A stretch of 64,000 nt of DNA, taken from assembly GCF_001476285.1 (NCBI RefSeq), contig NZ_LDRU01000082.1, positions 29,742-93,741 on the forward strand, in the 5' to 3' direction. Shown here in pieces: positions 51,883-61,023 of the stretch. The notes under the pieces were generated by a model that ran no database searches, had not been told where the DNA came from, and saw only the letters and a program-made list of their open reading frames with translations. This DNA is from Microbacterium testaceum (GTDB taxonomy: Bacteria; Actinomycetota; Actinomycetes; Actinomycetales; Microbacteriaceae). Numbering within the stretch: the first letter of the stretch is position 1; each line of letters begins with the position of its first letter. A program made the position numbers and the translations under genes.

Positions 51883-53436
51883 ATGACGATGAACGATGTG
51901 GTGATCGTGGGGTGCGGTCCGACGGGCATGACGCTGGCGGCGCTGCTCGGACAGCAGGGCCGGACGGTCACTGTGCTGGAGCGGTACGAGAGCCTCTACA
52001 ACCTTCCGCGTGCCGCAGCGTTCGACGACGAGACGATGCGGACGTTCCAGAAGCTGGGCGTCGCCGAGAAGATGCTGCCCGGGACGAACGTGCAGTCGGG
52101 CTACGTCTGGACCAACGCCGCAGGCGAGGTCCTGCTCGACATCGAGTACGACAACCCGGGTCGCAGCGGCTGGCCTGCGCAATACATGATGTACCAGCCC
52201 CACGTGGAGAAGACCCTCGTCGAACTCCTCGCGTCGATGCCGAACGTCGAGATCGTGCGCGGTGCGACCGTCACCGCGATCCGCGACGCCGACGACCACG
52301 TCGAGGTCGCGGCGGTCCGCGGCGACGGATCGTCGCTTCAGGTCGCGGGGCGGTTCGTCGTCGGCGCCGACGGCGGCAACGGCTTCGTCCGATCGCACAT
52401 CGGATCGACCTGGGACGACTACGGGTTCTTCGAGAACTGGCTCGTGTGCGACTTCGCCCTGCACGGGGAGGTGGAGACGCTGCCGACCTTCCGGCAGGTG
52501 TGCGACCCCGACGGGCCGATCGCCATCGTCAACATCGGTCCCGGGCACCATCGCTTCTCGTTCCGCCTTGAGCCCGGTCAGACTCGCGAGGAGGTCACCG
52601 AACCCGGCTTCGTGTGGGCAAAGGTCGCGGCCTACCTCCAGCCGCACCACGCCGAGCTCATCCGGACCGCGAACTACACGTTCATGTCGCTCATCGCGCA
52701 CAGCTGGCGCGCGGGCCGCGTGTTCCTGGCCGGCGATGCCGCGCACCAGATGCCCCCGTTCCTCGCGCAGGGCATGGTCTCCGGCATCCGGGACGCTCGA
52801 AACCTCGCGTTCAAGCTCGGGATGGTCATCGACGGAGCGCCCGACGAGCTGCTCGACACCTATCAGGCCGAGCGTGAGCCGCACGTGCGTTTCATCACCG
52901 AGCGCGCCGTGGAACTCGGACGCGTGCAGACCGAACGTGACCCTCTCCGAGCGGCCGAGCGTGATCGACGGATGCTCGCGGCCCGGCAGGCCAACCAGAA
53001 GCCGGACAAGCTGATCTACCCCGCGCTGCGCGGCGGGCTCATCGCGAGCGATGGAAGCCTGTTCCCGCAGGGACTGGTGTCGACGCCGGAGGGGACCGGG
53101 CTGTTCGACGACCTCGCCCCCGCCGACTGGCTCATCGTGGTGTCGGAGCCCGCGGCGTTGTCGGCGCTGGACGACGAGGTGCGCGCCGCTTTCGCGGCCG
53201 TCGGCGGCGAGGTCGCCGATTTCGCGATCACGTCCATGTTCCAACGTGCGCGGTTCTCCGACACGGGCGGCGTCTACACCCGCTACTTCCGAAGCAGCGG
53301 CCTGGTCGCCGCCGTCGTGCGACCCGATCGCTACACCTACGGTGTGGCATCCACCCCTGAGGAACTGCGCTCGCTGCTCGCCACTCTGCTCAGCGCCGTC
53401 ACCACCACCGAGAAGGAAGCAGTGCTCGCCCGATGA
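51883..53436 (+). CDS. tsdB: FAD-dependent resorcinol hydroxylase (TsdB-like)
   Basis: A 517-aa class A flavin monooxygenase, expected to convert resorcinol to hydroxyquinol with NAD(P)H and O2. The FAD dinucleotide fold is VVIVGCGPTGMTLAALL (residues 5-21), and the second FAD motif is GDAAHQMPPFLAQGM (about residue 285). It resembles MhpA-type hydroxylases in sequence; the next three genes specify the hydroxyquinol route. GAAGGAG lies 5 nt before ATG 51883. It overlaps tsdA by 4 bp. Confidence 0.85.
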   Translation: MTMNDVVIVGCGPTGMTLAALLGQQGRTVTVLERYESLYNLPRAAAFDDETMRTFQKLGVAEKMLPGTNVQSGYVWTNAAGEVLLDIEYDNPGRSGWPAQYMMYQPHVEKTLVELLASMPNVEIVRGATVTAIRDADDHVEVAAVRGDGSSLQVAGRFVVGADGGNGFVRSHIGSTWDDYGFFENWLVCDFALHGEVETLPTFRQVCDPDGPIAIVNIGPGHHRFSFRLEPGQTREEVTEPGFVWAKVAAYLQPHHAELIRTANYTFMSLIAHSWRAGRVFLAGDAAHQMPPFLAQGMVSGIRDARNLAFKLGMVIDGAPDELLDTYQAEREPHVRFITERAVELGRVQTERDPLRAAERDRRMLAARQANQKPDKLIYPALRGGLIASDGSLFPQGLVSTPEGTGLFDDLAPADWLIVVSEPAALSALDDEVRAAFAAVGGEVADFAITSMFQRARFSDTGGVYTRYFRSSGLVAAVVRPDRYTYGVASTPEELRSLLATLLSAVTTTEKEAVLAR

Positions 53437-54428
53437 ACGGAAAGATCGCTCTCGAGGAGCATTTCGCCATTCCCCAGACCCTGCAGGACTCGGCGGGCTT
53501 CGTGCCCGGCGACTACTGGAGGATCCTTCAGGACCGTCTGCTCGACATCCACGGGCAGCGTCTCGACCAAATGGACGCGCACGGCATCGAGACATGCGTG
53601 CTCTCCCTCAACGCTCCCGCGATCCAGGCGATCCCGCAGCGCGACCGCGCGGTGGAGTACGCGCGGATCGCCAACGACGTGCTCGCCGAAGAGGTCGCCA
53701 AGAGGCCCGATCGTTTCCGCGCGTTCGCGGCACTTCCTCTTCAGGATCCGGATGCCGCGACCGCGGAGCTACGTCGGTGCGTGGAAGAGCTCGGATTCGT
53801 CGGAGCCCTCGTGAACGGGTTCTCGCAGGACGAGCAGCACGGAGACGGACACGACCCGCTCTACTACGACCTTCCTCAGTACCGCGCGTTCTGGGCCGAG
53901 GTCGAGCGGCTCGACGTGCCGTTCTACCTCCACCCCCGCAATCCGCTCCCTCAGGACGCCCGGATCTACGACGGTCACCCGTGGCTGCTCGGGCCGACGT
54001 GGGGCTTCGCGCAGGAGACGGCCGTGCACGCACTCCGCCTCATGGCGAGTGGGCTCTTCGACGAGCACCCCGGCCTGAAGATCGTGATCGGGCACATGGG
54101 GGAGGGGATCCCCGCGATGCTCTACCGCATCGACCACCGCAACAAGTGGGTCGAGGCGCCGCACACCTATCCCGCGCAGCGGAAGTTCGTCGACTACTTC
54201 TCCGAGAACTTCTGGATCACCACGTCGGGCAACTTCCGCACGCAGAGCCTCATCGATGCCGTCCTGGAGATCGGTGCCGACCGCATCCTGTTCGCCACGG
54301 ACTGGCCGTTCGAGAACATCGATCATGCCGCGGAGTGGTTCGACACGGCATCCATCTCCGACGCCGACCGCCGCAAGATCGGCCGCACGAACGCGCTGAG
54401 CCTGTTCCGGCTCGGGGCGGGGGAGTGA
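53433..54428 (+). CDS. tsdA: Gamma-resorcylate (2,6-dihydroxybenzoate) decarboxylase
   Basis: A 331-aa amidohydrolase-superfamily decarboxylase that turns 2,6-dihydroxybenzoate into resorcinol and CO2, reversibly. Metal-site residues are Glu8 and His10 (ALEEHF), a His in PFYLHPRNPLPQD and an Asp in FATDWPFENIDHA. The whole sequence reads like known gamma-resorcylate decarboxylases (DSAGFVPGDYW, GHMGEGIP). Its placement after the hydroxylase gives the first two steps of the pathway. Confidence 0.92.
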   Translation: MNGKIALEEHFAIPQTLQDSAGFVPGDYWRILQDRLLDIHGQRLDQMDAHGIETCVLSLNAPAIQAIPQRDRAVEYARIANDVLAEEVAKRPDRFRAFAALPLQDPDAATAELRRCVEELGFVGALVNGFSQDEQHGDGHDPLYYDLPQYRAFWAEVERLDVPFYLHPRNPLPQDARIYDGHPWLLGPTWGFAQETAVHALRLMASGLFDEHPGLKIVIGHMGEGIPAMLYRIDHRNKWVEAPHTYPAQRKFVDYFSENFWITTSGNFRTQSLIDAVLEIGADRILFATDWPFENIDHAAEWFDTASISDADRRKIGRTNALSLFRLGAGE

Positions 54429-54435
54429 TCTCGAG

Positions 54436-55509
54436 ATGGCGTTGAGTTTCGACCACCGCACTCTCGGGCAGAGGGTGCTGTTCGGCACGGATGCCGCCGC
54501 CGACAACGTCGCGACGGCGGTCGGGGATCTCGGTGGGCAGCGTGTGCTGCTGGTCGCCGACGCTGCCGCTCCGGAGGTCGTCGCCCGGATCCTCGAGCGC
54601 GTGCCCGTCGCCGCCCGGATCGACGAGGTCGTGCAGCACGTCCCGGTCGAGAACGCCGAGGCCGCCGTCCGGCTCGCGCGCGAGGTCGACGCCGACCTCG
54701 TCCTCACCGTCGGCGGCGGGTCGGCGACGGGCCTGGGGAAGGTCGTCGCCCGCGACACCGCGCTGCCGCTGGTGGCCGTCCCGACGACCTTCGCCGGCTC
54801 GGAGGCCACTGATGTGTGGGGTCAGACGGAGGACGGCCGCAAGGTCACCGGATCCGACCCTCGCGTGCTCCCGCGCGCGATCATCTACGACGCGGCGCTG
54901 TCGCGTTCATTGCCGGCGGGCCTCGCCACCGCCAGCGGCATGAACGCTCTCGCGCACGCGGTCGACGGTTTCTGGGCTCCCCGGGCCGACCCGATCAACC
55001 GCGCGCTCGGCACCGAGGGAATCCGTGCGCTCGTCCCCGGACTGCGTCGACTGTCCGCCGATCCCGATGATCTCGGGGCGCGCGAGCAGACTCTCTACGG
55101 TGCGTACCTCGCCGCCGTCGCGTTCGCTTCGGCCGGCAGCGGCATCCATCACAAGATCTGCCACACGCTCGGTGGCGCCTACAACCTCTCGCACGCCGAG
55201 ATGCACGCGATCGTCCTGCCGTACGTCACGGCTTTCGTCGCCCCCGCGGCTCCCGATGCCGCCGGTCGTGTGTCGCGGGCGCTCGGCGGTGTGCCCGCGG
55301 GACCGGGGCTCCTGGCACTGCGCGCCGAGCTCGGCATCCCGGCCGGACTGCGTGACCTGGGCATGCGCGAGGGCGACATCGCCGAAGCCGCGGAACTCGC
55401 GCTGCCGTCGATCCCGCCGAGCACCCCTCGCCCGGTGGGCCTGAATGACCTGACGACCCTCCTGCGCGCGGCGTGGGCGGGCGCACCCCTCGAGGAGGTG
55501 ACGGCATGA
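54436..55509 (+). CDS. tsdD: Maleylacetate reductase
   Basis: A 357-aa iron-type alcohol dehydrogenase family enzyme that reduces maleylacetate to 3-oxoadipate with NAD(P)H. The cofactor loop is [14 protein letters not shown] (about residue 95); the metal/active-site region is [23 protein letters not shown] (in two parts). Its product is the substrate of PcaIJ at 589-2041. It overlaps tsdC by 4 bp. Confidence 0.92.
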   Translation: MALSFDHRTLGQRVLFGTDAAADNVATAVGDLGGQRVLLVADAAAPEVVARILERVPVAARIDEVVQHVPVENAEAAVRLAREVDADLVLTVGGGSATGLGKVVARDTALPLVAVPTTFAGSEATDVWGQTEDGRKVTGSDPRVLPRAIIYDAALSRSLPAGLATASGMNALAHAVDGFWAPRADPINRALGTEGIRALVPGLRRLSADPDDLGAREQTLYGAYLAAVAFASAGSGIHHKICHTLGGAYNLSHAEMHAIVLPYVTAFVAPAAPDAAGRVSRALGGVPAGPGLLALRAELGIPAGLRDLGMREGDIAEAAELALPSIPPSTPRPVGLNDLTTLLRAAWAGAPLEEVTA

Positions 55510-56417
55510 CCGTCGAGAGCGATGAGCAGACCGCCCGCGAAGACGCGCTGGTCGAGCGGGTTCGGGCCTCGTTCGCGGGCACCTCCGACGCGCGGCTGAA
55601 ACTCCTCATGGAAGAGCTGGTCGACACCCTGCACGACTACGTGCGCCGGGTGCGACTCACGGAGCAGGAATGGAACGTCGCGATCGACTTCCTCACGCGT
55701 GTCGGCCGCATCACGAGTCCGACGCGACAGGAGTTCGTCCTCCTCTCCGACGTGCTGGGCGTGTCGATGCAGACCGTCACCGTCAACAACGAGGCGGTGG
55801 GGGATGCCACCGAAGCGACGGTCTTCGGACCGTTCTTCCTCAACGACTCGCCGCAGATCCCGCTCGGGGGCGACCTCTCCGGGGGTGCGCCGGGCGAGCC
55901 GGCGTGGGTGCAGGGATCCGTGCGCGACGTCGAGGGAACGCCGATCCCCGGGGCTCGCATCGAGGTATGGGAAGCGGACGAGGACGGACTCTACGACGTC
56001 CAGCACGACGACTTCGAGGTGTACGGGCGTGCGCACCTCTTCAGCGACTCCGAGGGCGACTACCGCTTCTGGGGCCTGTTCCCCACGCCCTACCCCATCC
56101 CCGACGACGGCCCCGTGGGGGAGCTGCTGCGAGCGACCGGCCGCAGCCCCTACCGTGCAGCGCACCTGCACTTCCTGGTGACGGCGCCGGGGTATCGCAC
56201 CCTGGTCACCCATATCTTCGTTCGTGGGGACGAGTTGCTCGACGCGGACTCCGTGTTCGGCGTCCGCGACAGTCTGATCTACGACTGGTCGCACCACGCC
56301 GCCGACGAACCGACCCCCGACGGTCGTGACGTGGGCGGTCGGAAGTGGGCCCGCACCCGCTTCGACATCGTGCTCGCCCCCGGTGAGGGGGTCGATCACA
56401 CCACCCTCATGCGCTGA
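55506..56417 (+). CDS. tsdC: Hydroxyquinol 1,2-dioxygenase
   Basis: A 303-aa intradiol ring-cleavage dioxygenase that opens hydroxyquinol to maleylacetate. Fe(III) ligands are predicted as Tyr163 (GLYD), Tyr196 (PYPIP), His220 and His222 (AAHLHF). The N-terminal helical dimerisation domain (1-110) is present, as in catechol 1,2-dioxygenases. The adjacent maleylacetate reductase and resorcinol hydroxylase set the substrate as hydroxyquinol rather than catechol. Confidence 0.92.
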   Translation: MTVESDEQTAREDALVERVRASFAGTSDARLKLLMEELVDTLHDYVRRVRLTEQEWNVAIDFLTRVGRITSPTRQEFVLLSDVLGVSMQTVTVNNEAVGDATEATVFGPFFLNDSPQIPLGGDLSGGAPGEPAWVQGSVRDVEGTPIPGARIEVWEADEDGLYDVQHDDFEVYGRAHLFSDSEGDYRFWGLFPTPYPIPDDGPVGELLRATGRSPYRAAHLHFLVTAPGYRTLVTHIFVRGDELLDADSVFGVRDSLIYDWSHHAADEPTPDGRDVGGRKWARTRFDIVLAPGEGVDHTTLMR

Positions 56418-56475
56418 CGACCTTCGCCCGCGCCTTCCGCAGTACCCGATGTTCTCTCAACGACGAGGAGCCACC

Positions 56476-57780
56476 ATGACCACATCCACCGCCCGCGCGG
56501 CCGCGACACGAGCGTCGCGGCCGCTCCTCAGCAGCGGTCGCGCCCTCGCGATCGCGACGCTCATCTGCACCCTCGAGGGTTTCGACCTCGCTGTCTGGGG
56601 TGCCTCCGTCCCCCTGATCATGAAGGACCCGGGCTTCGGGCTCACCCTCCCCGCAGCCGGGCTGATCGGCGCGATCATCAGCGTCGGCATGCTCGTCGGA
56701 GCCGCCGTAGCGGGGGCCATCGTGCAACGTGTCGGACAGGTCCGCCTCATCGGTGTGGCCGTGGTCCTGTTCACCGTCGGCATGCTCATCTGCGCCGTCG
56801 CGGGCGAGCCCGTGCTCTTCGGCGTCGGACGCCTGGTCGTCGGGCTCGGCCTGGGTGTCGTCCTGCCGACGGTGAACGCGTACACCGCGGACATCAGCAA
56901 GCCGGGGCGCATCGGCCGCAACATCGGTCTCACGATGGCCGGCTACGGTCTCGGAGCACTGTGCGCACCCCTCCTGGCCGCGCTCCTGCAGCAGCAGAGC
57001 TACCGCTGGCTTTACGTCATCGGCGTCGTCCCGGCGCTCATCCTCCTGCCACTCCTGCGGCGGCTCCCCGAGAGCCCCGCGTTCCTCTGGCGCACCGGGC
57101 GCCGCGACGAGGCGCGGGAGCTGGCGACGGCCTTCGGCCTGCCCGACCCGAGCGCCCAGGTCGAAAGCCACCCGGGACGCTGGCTGGGTCTCGGTGCGCT
57201 CTTCGCCCGGGGCGTGGCGCCCGCCACCGTGCTGTTCTGGATCGTGTCGTTCTGCGGTCTTCTGCTGGTGTTCGGCATCAGCGCGTGGCTGCCGACCATC
57301 CTCCAGGCCGCTGACTACGCCATCGGCAATGCGCTCTATCTCACGGCGGCGATGTGGCTCGGCGTGATCGTCGGTGTGATCGTGGGCGGACGGATCGCCG
57401 ACATCATCGGGGCCAAGGCGATGGTCGTCATCGCGTTCCTCACCGGCACCCTCGGCCTCGTCCTGATGGCCTTCGCCCCGCCGCTCTGGCTGATGTACGT
57501 GCTCATGTTCATCAGCGGGTTCGGTTTCATCGGCTCGCAGATCATGAGCAACGCCCTCATGGTCACCCGCTATCCGACGGAGCTGCGCGCCAACGGGATC
57601 GCCTGGGCCCTGTCGATCGGGCGCATTGGCGCGATCGTCGGTCCGCCGCTCGGCGCCGCGGTGCTGGCCGCGCAGGTCCCGGTGGAGTGGAACTTCTACG
57701 CCTTCGCGATCCCCGCCCTGGTCGGTGCCGTCGCCGCCCTCCTCGTGCCGCGGATCACGGCGAGCCGATTGAGCCGCTGA
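56476..57780 (+). CDS. tsdT: MFS transporter, aromatic acid:H+ symporter type (TsdT-like)
   Basis: A 434-aa permease with 12 predicted helices. TLICTLEGFDLAVWGASVPLI in helix 1 carries the Asp of the AAHS signature, and GGRIADIIGAKAMVVIAFL is the second-half MFS loop. It probably imports gamma-resorcylate. ATG 56476 follows GAGGAG by 5 nt. It is the last gene of the cluster, before a very strong terminator. Confidence 0.87.
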   Translation: MTTSTARAAATRASRPLLSSGRALAIATLICTLEGFDLAVWGASVPLIMKDPGFGLTLPAAGLIGAIISVGMLVGAAVAGAIVQRVGQVRLIGVAVVLFTVGMLICAVAGEPVLFGVGRLVVGLGLGVVLPTVNAYTADISKPGRIGRNIGLTMAGYGLGALCAPLLAALLQQQSYRWLYVIGVVPALILLPLLRRLPESPAFLWRTGRRDEARELATAFGLPDPSAQVESHPGRWLGLGALFARGVAPATVLFWIVSFCGLLLVFGISAWLPTILQAADYAIGNALYLTAAMWLGVIVGVIVGGRIADIIGAKAMVVIAFLTGTLGLVLMAFAPPLWLMYVLMFISGFGFIGSQIMSNALMVTRYPTELRANGIAWALSIGRIGAIVGPPLGAAVLAAQVPVEWNFYAFAIPALVGAVAALLVPRITASRLSR

Positions 57781-57791
57781 TCGCCCTGGCC

Positions 57792-57836
57792 GACGCGTGC
57801 CGCGGGTGCCCTCCGGGGGCGCCCGCGGCACGCGTC
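57792..57836. terminator. Strong terminator of the resorcylate operon
   Basis: A 15-bp perfect stem (57792-57806 with 57822-57836) continues inward as TGCCC/GGGCG pairs, giving about 20 bp of near-continuous helix with a 5-nt loop. There is no T-tract. It isolates the tsd operon from cysS. Confidence 0.88.
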
Positions 57837-57886
57837 GCGCGTCGGAGACTCGGGTCGCGGAGACAGGCGGCCGGTAGGCTGGGGCG

Positions 57887-59287
57887 GTGACTGTTCGGCT
57901 CTACGACACGAAGGCTCAGGCCCTGCGTGACTTCACGCCTCTCGACCCGTCGAACGTCACCCTCTACGTCTGCGGACCGACCGTTCAATCCGGTCCGCAC
58001 ATCGGGCACGTGCGCGCCGCTCTCGCCTTCGACCTCCTCCGCCGCTGGCTCGCTCACCGCTTCGGCCGGGTGACCTTCGTCCGCAACGTCACCGACATCG
58101 ACGACAAGGTGCTCGCGAACGCCACCGACACCGAGCCGTGGTGGGCGCTCGCGTACCGGATGGAACTCGAGTTCTCCCGCGCGTACGCCGCCATCGGCAT
58201 CCTCCCGCCGACCTACGAGCCGCGCGCGACGGCGTCGGTCACGCAGATGCAGGAACTGATCGCCGAGCTCATCGAGCGCGGTCACGCCTACGCCGCCGAG
58301 GGGGATGTCTACTTCGACGTGCGCTCCTGGCCGACCTACGGCGAGCTCACGCGTCAGAGCCTGGATGCCATGGAGCCCGCGTCCGACGCCGACCCCCGGG
58401 GAAAGCGCGACCCGCACGACTTCGCCCTGTGGAAGGGCGCGAAGCCGGGTGAGCCCGCGTCGGCGACGTGGGCATCGCCGTGGGGTGCGGGCCGGCCGGG
58501 CTGGCACATCGAGTGCTCCGCGATGTCGCGCCGGTACCTCGGCCCCGAGTTCGACATCCACGGCGGCGGACTCGATCTGCGTTTCCCCCATCACGAGAAC
58601 GAGATCGCCCAGTCGACGGCGGCGGGCGACGCGTTCGCGCGCTACTGGGTGCACAACGGTCTCGTGACCGTCGACGGGCAGAAGATGTCGAAGTCGCTCG
58701 GCAACTTCACCCTCGCGTCCGACGTGCTCGACGCGCACGACCCGCTGGTGGTGCGATACGCGCTCGCCGCGGCGCACTACCGCTCCAACCTCGATCTGAG
58801 CGACACATCGTGGGCTGAGGCCGAGGCTGCCCTCGGCCGGATCCGGACGTTCCTCGACCGGGCCCGACGAGTCGTTGAGCCCGGGTGGCCCGAGGGGAAG
58901 GAGGGGCTGCCCACCGAGTTCTCCGACGCCATGGACGACGACCTCTCGGTGCCCCGGGCCCTGGCGGCCATCCACTCGAGCATCCGGTCCGGAAATGCGC
59001 TGCTCGACGCCGGCAAGTACGATGAGGCGAAGCAGGATGTCATGGACGTCATGCAGATGACGCTCGTCCTGGGGATCAACCCTCACTCTTCTCAGTGGGG
59101 TGGCACCGGCGGGGGAGCGGAGACCGCCGCTCTGGACACCCTCGTCCAGACGATGATCACGCAGCGCGCGCAAGCGCGCGCGGACAAGGATTGGGCGGCC
59201 GCGGATCGCATCCGTGACGCGATCGCCGCCGCAGGAATCACGCTGGAGGACACTCCAGCCGGAACCCACTGGAGTATCGATGGCTAA
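57887..59287 (+). CDS. cysS: Cysteinyl-tRNA synthetase
   Basis: A 466-aa class I synthetase. Zinc/ATP-site motifs are [18 protein letters not shown] (HIGH), [10 protein letters not shown] and QKMSKSLGN (KMSKS). The start is GTG 57887. In mycobacteria cysS directly follows ispF; here the tsd cluster lies between. It overlaps rlmB by 8 bp. Confidence 0.97.
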   Translation: MTVRLYDTKAQALRDFTPLDPSNVTLYVCGPTVQSGPHIGHVRAALAFDLLRRWLAHRFGRVTFVRNVTDIDDKVLANATDTEPWWALAYRMELEFSRAYAAIGILPPTYEPRATASVTQMQELIAELIERGHAYAAEGDVYFDVRSWPTYGELTRQSLDAMEPASDADPRGKRDPHDFALWKGAKPGEPASATWASPWGAGRPGWHIECSAMSRRYLGPEFDIHGGGLDLRFPHHENEIAQSTAAGDAFARYWVHNGLVTVDGQKMSKSLGNFTLASDVLDAHDPLVVRYALAAAHYRSNLDLSDTSWAEAEAALGRIRTFLDRARRVVEPGWPEGKEGLPTEFSDAMDDDLSVPRALAAIHSSIRSGNALLDAGKYDEAKQDVMDVMQMTLVLGINPHSSQWGGTGGGAETAALDTLVQTMITQRAQARADKDWAAADRIRDAIAAAGITLEDTPAGTHWSIDG

Positions 59288-60278
59288 GCCAGGACGCCCG
59301 GGCGCACGCAACCCCGGCAAGAAGAAGGGCCCTCTGAAGGGCACCGGCGGGCACTCCCGCAAGGCGCTCGAGGGTCGGGGTCCCACCCCCAAGGCCGAAG
59401 ACCGCGCGTGGCACCCCGCCGGCAAGCGCAAGGCCGCCCAGGAGCGTTACGCCGCCGCCGGCGGCAAGGCCAAGCCCGCCGTCCGCGGCGTCGGCGGTAA
59501 CGCGAACCGGAAGAGCCCGAAGGCGTCCGACGACACCGAGACCGTCACCGGCCGCAACTCGGTGCTCGAGGCGCTGCGCGCCAGGATCCCCGCGACGGCG
59601 TTCTACATCGCACAGCGGGTCGAGATGGACGACCGCGTCAAAGAGATGCTCTCGATCGCGACGAACCGCGGTATCCCGGTCCTCGAGGTCACCCGCCCCG
59701 AGCTCGACCGGATGGCCGGTTTCGACGGCGTCCACCAGGGTGTCGCCCTGAAGGTGCCGCCCTACACGTACGCGCACCCGCAAGACCTGCTCGAAGAGAT
59801 CATCGATCGCGGCGAGGTCCCGCTGCTCGTCGCCCTCGACGGCGTCACCGACCCGCGCAACCTCGGGGCGATCATCCGCTCGACCGGCGCGTTCGGCGGC
59901 CAGGGGCTGATCCTTCCGCAGCGCCGTTCGGCGAGCGTCAACTCCGCGGCGTGGAAAACCAGTGCCGGAGCCGCGGCGCGCATCCCGGTGGCGCTCGCGG
60001 CCAACCTCACCGCGACGCTGAAAGAGTTCAAGAAGCAGGGCGTGTTCGTGCTCGGTCTCGCCGGCGACGGCGAGGTCTCGCTGCCCGCGCTCGAGCTCGC
60101 GGATCGTCCCGTGGTCATCGTCGTGGGCTCCGAGGGCAAGGGCCTCTCGCGCCTGGTGACCGAGACCTGCGACCAGGTCGTGTCGATCCCGATCTCCGCC
60201 GCAACCGAGTCGCTGAACGCCGGTATCGCGGCATCCGTGGCTCTGTACCAGGTGTCGACGCTTCGCGCCGCGCACTGA
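59280..60278 (+). CDS. rlmB: 23S rRNA (guanosine-2'-O-)-methyltransferase RlmB
   Basis: A 332-aa SpoU-family enzyme. After a basic, disordered 80-residue N-terminus (Lys/Gly/Pro-rich, unique to actinobacterial forms) comes the substrate-binding domain ([14 protein letters not shown]) and the knotted SPOUT domain with [33 protein letters not shown] and [19 protein letters not shown]. It methylates a guanosine in 23S rRNA. ATG 59280 lies within the cysS end. Confidence 0.93.
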   Translation: MAKPGRPGARNPGKKKGPLKGTGGHSRKALEGRGPTPKAEDRAWHPAGKRKAAQERYAAAGGKAKPAVRGVGGNANRKSPKASDDTETVTGRNSVLEALRARIPATAFYIAQRVEMDDRVKEMLSIATNRGIPVLEVTRPELDRMAGFDGVHQGVALKVPPYTYAHPQDLLEEIIDRGEVPLLVALDGVTDPRNLGAIIRSTGAFGGQGLILPQRRSASVNSAAWKTSAGAAARIPVALAANLTATLKEFKKQGVFVLGLAGDGEVSLPALELADRPVVIVVGSEGKGLSRLVTETCDQVVSIPISAATESLNAGIAASVALYQVSTLRAAH

Positions 60279-60300
60279 TCCCGTCGAGGAAGGAACGCTC

Positions 60301-60942
60301 ATGACCCGTATCGCCGTCATCGGAGGAACCGGCTACGCCGGTAGCCACATCGTCGCCGAGGCCGCCCGCCGCGGACACACCGCCGTCTCGATCGCCCGGT
60401 CGGTCCCGACCGATCGCGTGGAGGGCGTGACCTACCTCGAAGGCACGGTCCTCGACGTTCCCGGCCTGGTCGCCCAGCTCGAGGGCGTCGACGTGGTCGT
60501 GTCCGCCGTGGCTCCGCGCGGCGACATGGAGGGCAAGCTCCGCCCGGCCATCGCCCAGCTCGTCGCGGCTCTTCCCGACAATGTCCGGGTGGGTGTCGTC
60601 GGCGGCGCCGGTGGCTCGCTCGTTGCCGAGGGCGGCCCGCGCCTGATCGACACCGACGGCTTCGCCGAGGAGTACAAGCCCGAGGCCCGCGAGGCCATCG
60701 GCATCCTCGAAGACCTGCAGGCCGACGACACGGGTCGCGACTGGTTCTACATCCACCCCGCGGGCGGCTTCGGCTCGTGGGCTCCGGGCGAGCGGACGGG
60801 CGCGTACCGCGACGGCGGCGACGTCCTCGTCGTCGACGGCGACGGCAACTCCTTCATCGGCGGCGCCGACTTCGCGGTCGCGGTCCTCGACGAGATCGAG
60901 AACCCGAAGCACACGCGCGAGCGTTTCACCGTCGGTTACTGA
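60301..60942 (+). CDS. NAD(P)-binding oxidoreductase, atypical short-chain dehydrogenase
   Basis: A 213-aa single-domain Rossmann protein. The nucleotide loop is IAVIGGTGYAGSHIVAEAARRG at the N-terminus (in two parts), with VVGGAGGSLVAEGG further on. It lacks the Tyr-x-x-x-Lys catalytic pair of classical SDRs and resembles NmrA/YwnB-type NAD(P)H-binding proteins. AGGAAGGAA precedes ATG 60301. Function is unknown; related genes are often redox- or stress-linked. Confidence 0.82.
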   Translation: MTRIAVIGGTGYAGSHIVAEAARRGHTAVSIARSVPTDRVEGVTYLEGTVLDVPGLVAQLEGVDVVVSAVAPRGDMEGKLRPAIAQLVAALPDNVRVGVVGGAGGSLVAEGGPRLIDTDGFAEEYKPEAREAIGILEDLQADDTGRDWFYIHPAGGFGSWAPGERTGAYRDGGDVLVVDGDGNSFIGGADFAVAVLDEIENPKHTRERFTVGY

Positions 60943-60954
60943 AACCCGGCTCTT

Positions 60955-61008
60955 ACGCGGAAGGCCGTGGCATCCCGGATCGTCTCCGGATGCCACGGCC
61001 TTCCGCGT
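60955..61008. terminator. Bidirectional terminator with 21-bp stem
   Basis: A perfect 21-bp stem (60955-60975 with 60988-61008) and a 12-nt loop, between the oxidoreductase and the convergent DUF4032 gene. Its inner end contains GGCATCC/GGATGCC. Confidence 0.92.
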
Positions 61009-61023
61009 CGAGGAGCGGCGGCG

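Noticed and set aside
55179..56399. 406-aa minus-strand frame opposite tsdC
   Set aside because: Mirror of an intradiol dioxygenase with all iron ligands intact.
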